DNA from: SAR324 cluster bacterium
Lineage (GTDB): Bacteria > SAR324 > NAC60-12
Length of the DNA: 64,000 nucleotides
Assembly (NCBI GenBank): GCA_028281495.1
Contig: JANQJU010000026.1
Location: 1-64,000 of the forward strand
Direction of reading: 5' to 3'
In this document: piece by piece, positions 8,890-17,682 of the stretch
Layout: each line of letters opens with the position of its first letter
Numbering within the stretch: position 1 is the first letter of the stretch
The notes under the pieces: model-generated
What the model was told of the DNA's origin: nothing
Database searches by the model: none
The model's input: only the letters and a program-made list of their open reading frames with translations
Program-made: the position numbers and the translations under genes

Positions 8890-11800
8890 ATGACGACCAC
8901 TCGATTTTTCATACGCTGGGCCTGGGTGCATTTGCTCTTGGCCGTATGCCTGTTCACTCCACCCGTTTGGGCCGACGTCACGTCCGACGGGTCGTTCACA
9001 TATAGCATTCCGATCAAGACCCCTCCGGGCACCCAGAATGTGCATCCGGATCTCCACTTATTTTACAACTCCAATGGTGCCAATGGGGTGATGGGTTTGG
9101 GTTGGTCGCTGGAAGGCCTGCCCACCATCACTCGGATCGATAACGGTTCCGGAATCCTTTACAAAGGCAATGACACCTATTCAGGACCTGATGGTCGATT
9201 GGTCGACATCAGCGGAAACAAAACCAGCTACCACAGTGCCACCGAAAGCTGGAACCGCTATGAACCGATCTACACCGGATGTTCGGCTCCGAGTGGAGAA
9301 CCCTGTGCCTGGATCCTCCATCGGAAAGACGGCAAAACCCTCTACTTCGGTTTCAACGACGATTCGCGTATCGAAGCCGTGGGTCAAGACAACGCGGTTC
9401 GGGTGTGGGCCTTGGATCGCTTGGAAGACCCGGATGGCAACTACTACGATGTCCAATACATGGAAGACTTCAGCAATGGAGACTATTATCCCTTCCGCGT
9501 GACCTACTCCAAAGGTCATCCCATTTCCGTGTTTCGCACCATCGAATTTCTTTACGAAAGCCGTCCCGACAACGTCACCCGTTTTGATCAAAACGCTCGC
9601 GTGGTGATGGACCAACGCCTCAAGTGGATCTCGGTGAGTGGAGGGGGACAACTCGTCCGTAAATACGAACTGAAATATCAATACAACGGCGGCACCAGCC
9701 GCTTGGAATCAGTCCAAGAATATGGCAGCGATGGCCTCAGCACTCTTCCCCCCGTGACCTTCACCTGGATGGGCGTGGAAGGTGGATTCGAACAACCCAC
9801 CCAATGGATCATTCCCAATCGTTGGAACTACGATTCTCATCGTTATTTCAAACATGCCGACGCTTCCTGGGTGTACGGCGCCTTCCACGATATGAACGGC
9901 GACGGCTTGCCCGATAAAGTCATGCACCATGTCAATGGACAGTCCGCCATGTGGGTGGCGATCAACAACGGCGGGGGCTTTGACGAACCCGTTCAATGGG
10001 CGGCTAGCGCACAATGGCAACGTTCGAATGTCAACCACCTCCAACACAAAAACAGTGCGGTGGATATCTACGACGATCTGCGAGACATGAATGGGGACGG
10101 CTTGCCTGATAAACTGATGAACCACGCCCAAGGCAGCAATGGTTTTTGGGTCGCTTTGAACACGGGAAGCGGATTCTCCGATCCCACCAAATGGGTCAAC
10201 TACAGCGAATGGCAAAACAACATTGAACACAACATGCGATACGGATCGGGCAGTAACATCTACGACGACCTCATCGACATGAATGGCGATGGTTTGCAGG
10301 ATAAAGTCATGCGCAATGCCTTGGGGCAGAATGGCTTTTGGGTGGCCTTGAACACGGGAAGTGGTTTTGCCACTCCCACCAAATGGCATCAATTCTTAGA
10401 ATGGGGCAGCGATGTTCACAACTGGGTTCGTTACTCCACCAGCGGCTATATTGCTCAAGACATGATCGATATGAACGGCGATAGCCTGCCCGATAAAGTG
10501 ATGTGGAATGCCCTTGGGGAATCGGCGTTTTGGGTCGCGCTCAATACGGGCAGCGGTTTCCAATTTCCCACCAAATGGATGGAATACAATCAATGGGGCG
10601 AAACTTGGCATCACTACGTCCGCAATGATAGCGGATCCCAACCCCTCGCCCTACGTGACATGAACGGCGATGGTCTTCCGGATAAAGTGATGAATCGCGC
10701 CAACGGCGAAGACGGCTTGTGGGTGGCCTTGAACAACGGCACCAAGTTCGAGGACCCGATCATGTGGATTCATGTCAACCAATGGCAAAACACCTACAGC
10801 CATTATCCAGCTTATAGCAACGGCAGTGTGCATGTGGACTTGTACGATATCAACCGAGACAACCTGCCCGACCGGGTGATGCATTATGCGTATGGCAAAC
10901 ACGGCTTTTTTGTGGCGTTGAACAATGGCAGCGGTTTTGAAAACCCCGTGGAATGGATCAAAGACAATGCCTGGAACAGCACGAACCATCGGCATTTGAG
11001 TGTCAATAGCGGATACCACACCCTAGACGACATGTTAGACATGAACGGCGACGGCTTGCCCGATAAAGTGATGCACCATGCGTTTTCCACCAGTGCCATG
11101 TGGGTGGCGTTGAACAAGCCGGGGAATGCCGTGATCATCACCGTCAAAAATGGATTGGGGGGGACCACCCACGTTGAATACGAACCCAGCACCCAAATTT
11201 CAGGAGCGATTCAATCCAATATTTCCACCTGTGGCAATGGCACCGGGGATATCTGTGGAAGCGCCACCGTGACTTCCAATCAATTGGTCACGCGAGTGCG
11301 CATCAGTGGAGAACGCTTTTCCAACACACCTCAAGGACAAGTCTACGACCGTTCCTTGCGTTATGAGTATTTCAACGGACGTCGTGCAGCAGGCTTCAAT
11401 ACCGATGAAGAATACCTGGGCTTCGAATGGCAAAAAATCATCAACGAGCAAACCAACGGCGTGATCCAAATTTTTTACCGCCAAGACAAACCCTACCACC
11501 GTCGTGAAATGAAAATTGCCAAGACCGATGGTTCCGGCAACCTGATTTCCGAGGTTTTGTTTGATTACACCTCGTCGACTCCTTATTCCGGAGTGGACCA
11601 AGTCCTGCGCTCCCAAGAAATCCATAAATCCTATGAAGCCAACACCTTGGTTTCCACGCGCACCTTGGATTTCACTCACGACTCTTATGGCTTCCAAACC
11701 CAAAAAGCCGATTGTGTGGCCACCGACTGCCTCACCACTACCACCCTCTATGATCACGATACCTTGGATTGGCACTTGGGCTTCGTCTTAGAAACCAAGG

Positions 11801-14800
11801 TGGTGGCAAATGCATTGATCTTGGATTGGTCTAAATACAACTACTTGGGCCATCAGTTGGTACGACATCGCCGCCTGTTGTGCCCAGATGCCACGGTGTG
11901 TGCTTCCGATTCGGATGGCGAGTGGAAGACTGTAGCGCAAGGTCACGAATACGACGAGCATGGCAACCTGCTCGTGGTGTTGGATGGCAACAGCCGCCTG
12001 ACCACCTATACTTACGACGACCGCTACAAAACCTACGTGGTTTCCGAGAAAAATAACTTGGGCATGGAAACCACCAAAACCTACAACGACGCCGGTTTGG
12101 TACTCACCGAGACCGATTACAACGGCAATGTCACACAAACCGAATACGACGCCTTTGGGCGAGCGTCTCGTGTGGTCACTCCTCAAGGTGGGGTGAAGGA
12201 AATTTCCTACGTCGATTACGGCGACCCGATGAAGCAATACACCGAGACCCGTGAATTGGAAGACACCCATATTTGGTGGGAGAAAAACTACTTTGATGGC
12301 TTGGGTGAAACCTATCGTACCGAAAGCAAAGGCGATAGCGGCAAAACCCGGGTGATCGAAACCTCCAAGTACTACGAAGACGGTGTGAAGATTGTGAAGA
12401 CCTCCAAGCCCTATCATGAAGGCGAAGCCATATTCTGGAAATTGGAGCGTTACGATGTGGCCGACCGAACCACCTTAGTAACCAATCCAGACGGCAGTTC
12501 GATGACCCATGTCTACACGCCGGGACAAGTGGCCATCTCCGATGCCGCTGGCACCACCACCAGCACCTATGACGGCCGCAACCGCATCGCCAGCAAAACC
12601 GATGCTTCGGGCGGACAACTCGCTTACACTTACGATGCCGCCGCGCGTCTGACTCAAGTGAGTTTGCCCAACACCCAACTGTATCAAATCGCTTACGACA
12701 GTTGGGGACGCCGTACCCGAGTCACTGATCCCGCTTTAGGTGTGATGACGTATACCTATGACAACGCAGGCAACGTGATCTCTGCCACCCACGGATTGGC
12801 CAACACCACCACCTTCGAATACGATGAGTTGGATCGCCTCATCCGCAAAGTATCTTCCAACGGAGAAGAGGTGCTGTATACCTACGACAATCCCGCGGTC
12901 CGGAATGGATTGGGACGGCTGACCAAAGTCACGGACAGCTCAGGCACCACAGAGTTGGCTTACGACGAAGTGGGCAACATCGCTACCAAAGCAGTGACCG
13001 CGACGGGGCTTTCCGGAGTGTATACCACGCAATATGAATATGATTTGCGCAATCGTCTCATCCGCACCATTTGGCAAGACAACACCGTACAAGAAATCAC
13101 CCACACTGCCGCAGGCAACCTGTATCAAGTGAAGCTGGATGGCATCGTGTACGGCACACTCAACGACTACACGGCCACTGGAAAAGTGGGATCGTATCAG
13201 ACCAACACCGGAGTTTCCGGCTACGAAGTCACCACCACCTACGATTACAACAACAGCGACCGCCTGCGTTCCATGATCGTGTCTCAAGCGAATGGAACGG
13301 TGCTGAGAGATCATTTTTACAGCCATGACACCCACGGCAATATCGTCACGCTGATCGACAACCGGGTCAACACCATCGTGGATTCGGTGGACACCTCAGA
13401 AACCCAATTCTTCGATTACGATGCTTTGAATCGTCTCACACAAGCCGACGGTGTGTACGGTCTCAAAACCTACAACTACGATGCTTTGGGCAACATGATG
13501 GCAATGGGTGGCCTGGAAAATCGCACCTTTGCCTTCAATGACAATCAGCAAATTCTGGCCGATACCACCAACGGGTTCGACATCTCTTATGATGATCGAG
13601 GCAACATGATTTCCAAAACGCAAGGAGGATCCACCTGGACGTACAATTATGACGATTTCAACCGCCTGACCTCCGTGCTCAAAGATGCCGCGCCCTTGGT
13701 GGATTTGACTTACAACTATCAAAATCAACGGATGAAAAAGGTGTATCATCACCCCGATAGCAAAACGATCACCACCTACTACCTAGACAACTACGAACTG
13801 CGTCAAGATTCTACCGAATCCACCCACACCATCACCAAGCACGTGGAAGCCGAAGAATTCGGTAAGATCGCGACCGTCACCGAACTCAATACCGGTGCTG
13901 TCGCCGCTTTGGTCACGGGCACGCAGTATCACAACTACGCCAGCCTGTTCTCAGAAGACACAATGGCCGGATTGACTCAAAAAACAGCAGCCTATGCCTT
14001 TGGCAGCCTGCTGATGGCACGCGATTCCCTCCGGAATGCTTGGAATGGCAACGCATCTTCACCAACCCCCCCCATGTTTCAATACGTGTGGATAGGATTG
14101 TTGATCACTGCCTTGGTGATGTTGGTCGCACGGCTCCTCTTTAATCTCTGGAAAAGCGCCCGTAGCGCAACTGCCTCTCGTCATCCTGCTTGGGTACGCA
14201 TGGGAGCGGCTTCGCTTTCTTTGGTGTTCTTTGTGGTATCCTGCGCCGGAGGTGGCGGAGGTGGCGGAGGTGGCGGAGGCAGCTCCGATAGTGCGCCTGT
14301 GGTGGCCAGTGGTCCGCTCACCTTGAACGGCTTTGCTCCTCAATACGATCCCGAAAGCGAAGTGCCATTCTACGGACAGCTTGCACGAGTCTTGGGCAGC
14401 ACCACCAGTGGTCCGCCGGTTGGCACCTGGTTCTATCACCCGAACCACATCCGTTCGGCTACTTTGATCACTGATGGGCAAGGCAACGAAGCCACCCGCA
14501 TTCTGTTCTTACCTTATGGTGAAATCGATGATGATCATTCGACCGGAAACAACACCGTGACCCACAAGTTCACCGGACAAGAATGGGACGAGGAAACCGG
14601 ATTGATGTACTTCAATGCGCGGTTCTACGATCCTTCCTTAGGACGTTTCCTCACTCCCGATACGATCATTCCGGGACAAGGGCTGCGGTCTCAAGGCTTC
14701 AATCGGTATAGCTATGTGGAAGGCAATCCGATTGCGTATCATGACCCGACGGGGCATTTGTCGGTGCTTTCCAAAGTGTTGGCGTTAGCGATCCAGAAAA

Positions 14801-15360
14801 TCAAGGACCGTATCTTCAAGCGTCCGGGCGGCCATTGCATTGCTTTTGGCGGCTGGTGTGTGCCGAAACCCAGGCCTCGACCTCCGGCGTGTTCTCCATT
14901 TGCACGCTGTGCCGATCCTTCGTCGCGTCCCACACAGCCTAATAACGATGTACCTGTGGCCCCGGAACCAGCGCCTCCTTTGGTCACGTCTGCGAATCCT
15001 GATGAGGAACCCAATTCCCGGGATCTTGCAGAAAGCCAGCAGGACGACAAACCTTCCAAGCTGTCGGAAGAAGAGCTCAAAAACGAACGTCAACAACAGA
15101 AACAGTTCCAGTTGCAACTCCGCAACGTGTTGCGGGAGCTGTTCCGTGAAGTTCGGGCTGATTCTGAAAACTTCCGACTTGCCGAACTCAAAGCGCCGAC
15201 GGCCGACTCGGTCCAGTGGGTGGCCGATTCTATCGAGCTGCATCAGAATGCGGTCCATACCGGTAACGGCGCACGGGCGTACCTCAACACCGACGCCTTG
15301 ACTCGTGGCACGCGCACTTCCCTCCCGGACGACGTATTCACCCTACCCGTAGGGCTATAA
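8890..15360 (+). CDS. Giant SpvB/FG-GAP/RHS-repeat protein, paralogue 2
   Basis: About 2156 residues. The start is ATG 8890, fixed by AGGAGGT at 8880-8886. It has a signal peptide (MTTTRFFIRWAWVHLLLAVC, cleavage near WAD). The same architecture as its upstream neighbour follows: SpvB-like domain, seven DMNGDGLPD-type repeats and RHS/YD repeats. A transmembrane segment (about 1730-1752) is followed by a basic loop and a second hydrophobic stretch ending VVSC at Cys1785, then eleven glycines. The RHS core ends at HDPTGH near 1955. The 200-residue tail is different: Pro-rich with several Cys, then a charged helix. Near its end is VQWVADSIE, echoing VEWHADTIE in the first paralogue. The tail matches no toxin family I know. 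A strong hairpin 30 bases after the stop probably ends transcription. Confidence 0.9.
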   Translation: MTTTRFFIRWAWVHLLLAVCLFTPPVWADVTSDGSFTYSIPIKTPPGTQNVHPDLHLFYNSNGANGVMGLGWSLEGLPTITRIDNGSGILYKGNDTYSGPDGRLVDISGNKTSYHSATESWNRYEPIYTGCSAPSGEPCAWILHRKDGKTLYFGFNDDSRIEAVGQDNAVRVWALDRLEDPDGNYYDVQYMEDFSNGDYYPFRVTYSKGHPISVFRTIEFLYESRPDNVTRFDQNARVVMDQRLKWISVSGGGQLVRKYELKYQYNGGTSRLESVQEYGSDGLSTLPPVTFTWMGVEGGFEQPTQWIIPNRWNYDSHRYFKHADASWVYGAFHDMNGDGLPDKVMHHVNGQSAMWVAINNGGGFDEPVQWAASAQWQRSNVNHLQHKNSAVDIYDDLRDMNGDGLPDKLMNHAQGSNGFWVALNTGSGFSDPTKWVNYSEWQNNIEHNMRYGSGSNIYDDLIDMNGDGLQDKVMRNALGQNGFWVALNTGSGFATPTKWHQFLEWGSDVHNWVRYSTSGYIAQDMIDMNGDSLPDKVMWNALGESAFWVALNTGSGFQFPTKWMEYNQWGETWHHYVRNDSGSQPLALRDMNGDGLPDKVMNRANGEDGLWVALNNGTKFEDPIMWIHVNQWQNTYSHYPAYSNGSVHVDLYDINRDNLPDRVMHYAYGKHGFFVALNNGSGFENPVEWIKDNAWNSTNHRHLSVNSGYHTLDDMLDMNGDGLPDKVMHHAFSTSAMWVALNKPGNAVIITVKNGLGGTTHVEYEPSTQISGAIQSNISTCGNGTGDICGSATVTSNQLVTRVRISGERFSNTPQGQVYDRSLRYEYFNGRRAAGFNTDEEYLGFEWQKIINEQTNGVIQIFYRQDKPYHRREMKIAKTDGSGNLISEVLFDYTSSTPYSGVDQVLRSQEIHKSYEANTLVSTRTLDFTHDSYGFQTQKADCVATDCLTTTTLYDHDTLDWHLGFVLETKVVANALILDWSKYNYLGHQLVRHRRLLCPDATVCASDSDGEWKTVAQGHEYDEHGNLLVVLDGNSRLTTYTYDDRYKTYVVSEKNNLGMETTKTYNDAGLVLTETDYNGNVTQTEYDAFGRASRVVTPQGGVKEISYVDYGDPMKQYTETRELEDTHIWWEKNYFDGLGETYRTESKGDSGKTRVIETSKYYEDGVKIVKTSKPYHEGEAIFWKLERYDVADRTTLVTNPDGSSMTHVYTPGQVAISDAAGTTTSTYDGRNRIASKTDASGGQLAYTYDAAARLTQVSLPNTQLYQIAYDSWGRRTRVTDPALGVMTYTYDNAGNVISATHGLANTTTFEYDELDRLIRKVSSNGEEVLYTYDNPAVRNGLGRLTKVTDSSGTTELAYDEVGNIATKAVTATGLSGVYTTQYEYDLRNRLIRTIWQDNTVQEITHTAAGNLYQVKLDGIVYGTLNDYTATGKVGSYQTNTGVSGYEVTTTYDYNNSDRLRSMIVSQANGTVLRDHFYSHDTHGNIVTLIDNRVNTIVDSVDTSETQFFDYDALNRLTQADGVYGLKTYNYDALGNMMAMGGLENRTFAFNDNQQILADTTNGFDISYDDRGNMISKTQGGSTWTYNYDDFNRLTSVLKDAAPLVDLTYNYQNQRMKKVYHHPDSKTITTYYLDNYELRQDSTESTHTITKHVEAEEFGKIATVTELNTGAVAALVTGTQYHNYASLFSEDTMAGLTQKTAAYAFGSLLMARDSLRNAWNGNASSPTPPMFQYVWIGLLITALVMLVARLLFNLWKSARSATASRHPAWVRMGAASLSLVFFVVSCAGGGGGGGGGGGSSDSAPVVASGPLTLNGFAPQYDPESEVPFYGQLARVLGSTTSGPPVGTWFYHPNHIRSATLITDGQGNEATRILFLPYGEIDDDHSTGNNTVTHKFTGQEWDEETGLMYFNARFYDPSLGRFLTPDTIIPGQGLRSQGFNRYSYVEGNPIAYHDPTGHLSVLSKVLALAIQKIKDRIFKRPGGHCIAFGGWCVPKPRPRPPACSPFARCADPSSRPTQPNNDVPVAPEPAPPLVTSANPDEEPNSRDLAESQQDDKPSKLSEEELKNERQQQKQFQLQLRNVLRELFREVRADSENFRLAELKAPTADSVQWVADSIELHQNAVHTGNGARAYLNTDALTRGTRTSLPDDVFTLPVGL

Positions 15361-15389
15361 ATCGTTACCTTCGTTTCCTTCCTTGCTTC

Positions 15390-15425
15390 TGAATGATGGA
15401 GGTCCAATCTGGCCTCCATCATTCA
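15390..15425 (+). terminator. Strong hairpin after the second RHS gene
   Basis: A perfect 13-bp stem, TGAATGATGGAGG (15390-15402) with CCTCCATCATTCA (15413-15425), has a 10-base loop and lies 29 bases after the RHS stop codon. No long T-run follows, but the stem is the most stable seen in the window. It would act on either strand. Between here and 15592 the DNA is AT-rich and I see no gene. Confidence 0.65.
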
Positions 15426-15592
15426 TCTATATAAGCTCAAGTTGTCACTCTTATAGAAACGTCAATTCTGCTTAAAACTCTTTTTCTAAATATATGGTTA
15501 TTTCTCATACGGCTGAGCACAAATTCCTATATTATCATTCTCATGCTTTATTAATCTGAATTTGTGGAATGGATCACATTTAACAGATTGAT

Positions 15593-15786
15593 AAAGTTCC
15601 CATGCATTTCAGCGAAAAGCTAACCACCTGAGCAAACATGGCACTTCGGTAAACAGCGTGGAGACTATCACAGATATCCAATCCACAGGATTTACCGTGC
15701 AGAGCAACCGCTTTGATGCAGATTTTTCTGTGACTTGGATCGCAGTGGGCAACGTAACAACAGGTGAATCAGAAAATAGTGAATAA
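15593..15786 (+). pseudogene. C-terminal remnant, lectin-like
   Basis: An open frame of about 64 codons lacks a start codon at its 5' end and is closed upstream by TAA near 15590. It translates to a segment containing SVNSVETITDIQSTGFTVQS, then DADFSVTWIAVGN, and stops at TAA 15784-15786. The pattern of a strand-forming TGFTV block followed by VTWIAVG resembles the C-terminal end of H-type-lectin or similar beta-sandwich domains in bacterial secreted proteins. The rest of the gene is missing, so I read it as a fragment left by rearrangement. The family call is tentative. Confidence 0.4.
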
Positions 15787-15870
15787 TATTAAACGTTAAC
15801 TATACCTTTGACAGCAGAAATTCTTAGAAGAATGTCTACAACATAAATGAATCATGGAAAGGAAATAAAA

Positions 15871-16194
15871 ATGGCAACTATCAAATTTTGGAATGGATTA
15901 GGAACTGATTATGTCATGCCCGTAAGTCAATTGGATCCTGCCGCGAATCAATGGGTAGCTGTGATTGGCAACGCAGCTCCACAAGTATGGACAGAGGGTA
16001 GAATCGACATCCCCAACAATGGAGTGGTAAGTTTTCGGTATCAGTGCAGAGCGGAAAATCCTTATTACGTAACCTGCTCTGTTGATACAAGCACAAATCC
16101 TTGGACCCTGGATATGACGGGTGGATCGACTTATAAAAAGGAAATGCAATTGGATGGAACAGAGTGCTTGTTTACGTTTGGTAGTTACGAATAA
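15871..16194 (+). CDS. Unrecognised small protein
   Basis: 107 codons from ATG 15871, preceded by AAAGGAAA about 6 bases upstream. The frame can be extended to an ATG at 15847, but that start overlaps the ribosome-binding site. The product (MATIKFWNGLGTDYVMPVSQ and onward) has no signal peptide or membrane segment, contains three Cys, and has alternating polar and hydrophobic residues compatible with a small beta-sheet protein. I do not recognise a family. It lies just after a lectin-like gene remnant and 0.5 kb after the second RHS gene. It could belong to the same accessory cluster, but no function can be assigned. Confidence 0.6.
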   Translation: MATIKFWNGLGTDYVMPVSQLDPAANQWVAVIGNAAPQVWTEGRIDIPNNGVVSFRYQCRAENPYYVTCSVDTSTNPWTLDMTGGSTYKKEMQLDGTECLFTFGSYE

Positions 16195-16238
16195 GCCATA
16201 CAGAAGGAGACCACCCTGAAAACAAATAAGGAAGCTCC

Positions 16239-16595
16239 TTATGCGGTTAAATCGACCCATTCCACCCAAACGTCTTTGCCTTGCACCACCACACCGATGC
16301 CAATGATGGGGGAAACGTGAGCGTTTCTTAGCGGAATGGCATAGTGTTTGTCTTGGATTTGTTTCAAGGCGTTTTGCATGGTCGTTTCGACGTTGGCTTC
16401 GCGCCGAGGATTGTGTTTTTTGAATTCGATCACATATCCTTGGCAGTTCGGGCTGTTTGGGATGTAGGAGCAGGTCGTAACGGCCGTACCCCTCAATGCC
16501 GGACGCTTGACAAGAGTTTGGATGGTCCTCAAGGCAAACTCATCGGTGCAGATGAGCCAACAAAAACTCGTTCTGCCATTGAGTGAATTGGGCAT
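16239..16595 (-). pseudogene. Frameshifted C-terminus of a PD-(D/E)XK nuclease-type (DUF1703/PDDEXK_9) protein
   Basis: The minus-strand frame ends with GYVIEFKKH, a central ALKQIQDKHYA helix and GIGVVVQGKDVWVEW. This is the pattern of the PDDEXK_9 domain found at the end of AAA-ATPase-like DUF1703 proteins. Upstream of CQGYVIEFKK the expected EGYGRYDLLLHP core strand is present, but in another frame (around 16450-16495 on the minus strand), so a single-base indel separates the two halves of the active-site region. The large AAA domain that normally precedes it is absent. It is therefore a decayed fragment of a gene family often found in multicopy, mobile-like families. Confidence 0.7.
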
Positions 16596-16651
16596 GGAAC
16601 AATATGGCCAAAAGTTAGGCAGTAATTTCTATCCGTAATCATACTAAAATT

Positions 16652-17329
16652 TTAATTCCGCTCTCTTTTTTGTTGAAGACAGGTGATGACAGATTTTTTC
16701 GCTGCCTCTACATGCTCTTTGTTCAATCGCTCGACTTCTTCGACATTGTTTTCCTTGCAAGCTTCAAGAATACGCTCATGTTCTTGAATTGCCGTATCCG
16801 TTCCTGTCCCGTCCGTAAGCACAAGTTGAATGAGTAAAAAACGATTAATTCTGTCCAAGAGGGTATCGAGCATGTTCATATGGAATGGCAGGCGCGCTGC
16901 CTCCAAAAGTGAACAATGGAACTTCCGGTTCAATTCACCCCATTCTTCAGGGCTATTTGATGTTGCGAACATATCGCAATATCGACGAGCCTTTTCGAGA
17001 GTCTCATCAGTTAGCTTGGGTACCGCCTTCCGAAGCATCGCACACTCCAAAATGTTGCGCAGATCGAACAGCTCATCCACCTCTTCTTCTGAAATTCCTG
17101 CGACCACAGCACCTTTATAACGCTGCGTCTTAACTAAGCCCAACTCTTCGAGCCTTAGAAGTGCCTCACGCACGGGAATTCTGCTTGCGTTAAACATCCG
17201 TCCGATCTCTTCCTGGCGTAACGGTGTTCCATCGGTAAGCTCTCCCTTGATGATCGCGAGGCGCAGGGAATTGAAAATGATCGACGATGCGGAATCTGTC
17301 TTAGAAATATCTGTAGGCTTAATTTTCAT
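16652..17329 (-). CDS. GntR-family transcriptional regulator, FCD (FadR/VanR) subfamily
   Basis: 225 residues from ATG 17329; AGGA lies 6-9 bases upstream, and the longer frame to 17398 lacks a ribosome site. The winged helix-turn-helix occupies about residues 15-80 (LRLAIIKGELTDGTPLRQEE, then SRIPVREALLRLEELGLV). An all-helical FCD effector domain follows (DLRNILECAMLRKAV, NRKFHCSLLEAA with its metal-ligand-type His, and EHERILEAC). FCD regulators usually bind small organic acids or amino acids and repress adjacent catabolic genes. This one is divergent from putA, with three palindromes between them, so control of the proline locus is the natural inference. The local PutA lacks its own ribbon-helix-helix repressor domain, which supports a separate regulator. 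Confidence 0.88.
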   Translation of the reverse strand: MKIKPTDISKTDSASSIIFNSLRLAIIKGELTDGTPLRQEEIGRMFNASRIPVREALLRLEELGLVKTQRYKGAVVAGISEEEVDELFDLRNILECAMLRKAVPKLTDETLEKARRYCDMFATSNSPEEWGELNRKFHCSLLEAARLPFHMNMLDTLLDRINRFLLIQLVLTDGTGTDTAIQEHERILEACKENNVEEVERLNKEHVEAAKKSVITCLQQKRERN

Positions 17330-17390
17330 ATTTTTCCTGTCTACACATAAAATGAATCTAAAAATGACTACTAAATAATAATATAACGCT

Positions 17391-17398
17391 GTGTACAC
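17391..17398. promoter_or_regulatory. Palindrome GTGTACAC upstream of the GntR gene
   Basis: A perfect 8-bp palindrome lies 62 bases upstream of the regulator's ATG in the region shared with putA. FCD-type GntR proteins often bind GT-N-TAC-type palindromes, so this could be an autoregulatory operator. The function is inferred from position only. Confidence 0.35.
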
Positions 17399-17547
17399 CT
17401 TTTGGCGAGTTGCTTGAAGGAGAAGTGATGCTCAAAGAAGACTTTATCACTGCTGTGCCGTGCTTTGTAGACGATTTGATCCAATTTGCCTGCAAAATTT
17501 CAGCTCATATTCACTCATCGCGTTAATATAGTTGAAACATAACGCAA

Positions 17548-17620
17548 ATACGATGTTGACAATCGTATCAAGCATTGATAGCACTGGTTCATCTTTTGGA
17601 TATTGTATATTGGATACAAT
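17548..17620. promoter_or_regulatory. Two inverted repeats upstream of putA, candidate operators
   Basis: Two perfect 7-bp inverted repeats sit 130 to 60 bases before the putA start. One is ATACGAT (17548-17554) with ATCGTAT (17562-17568). The other is ATTGTAT (17602-17608) with ATACAAT (17614-17620). The second resembles FadR/VanR-type GntR operators. A TTGACA hexamer (17556-17561) lies inside the first, as if it were a -35 box covered by a repressor, though no convincing -10 follows at 17 bases. The rest of the 353-bp gap between the regulator and putA (17330-17682) shows no gene. Confidence 0.45.
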
Positions 17621-17682
17621 TTTATTGAATACTCAAATTGAGTGGACTGAATCAATAATCAATCGGCTCATCAAGGCTCTTT

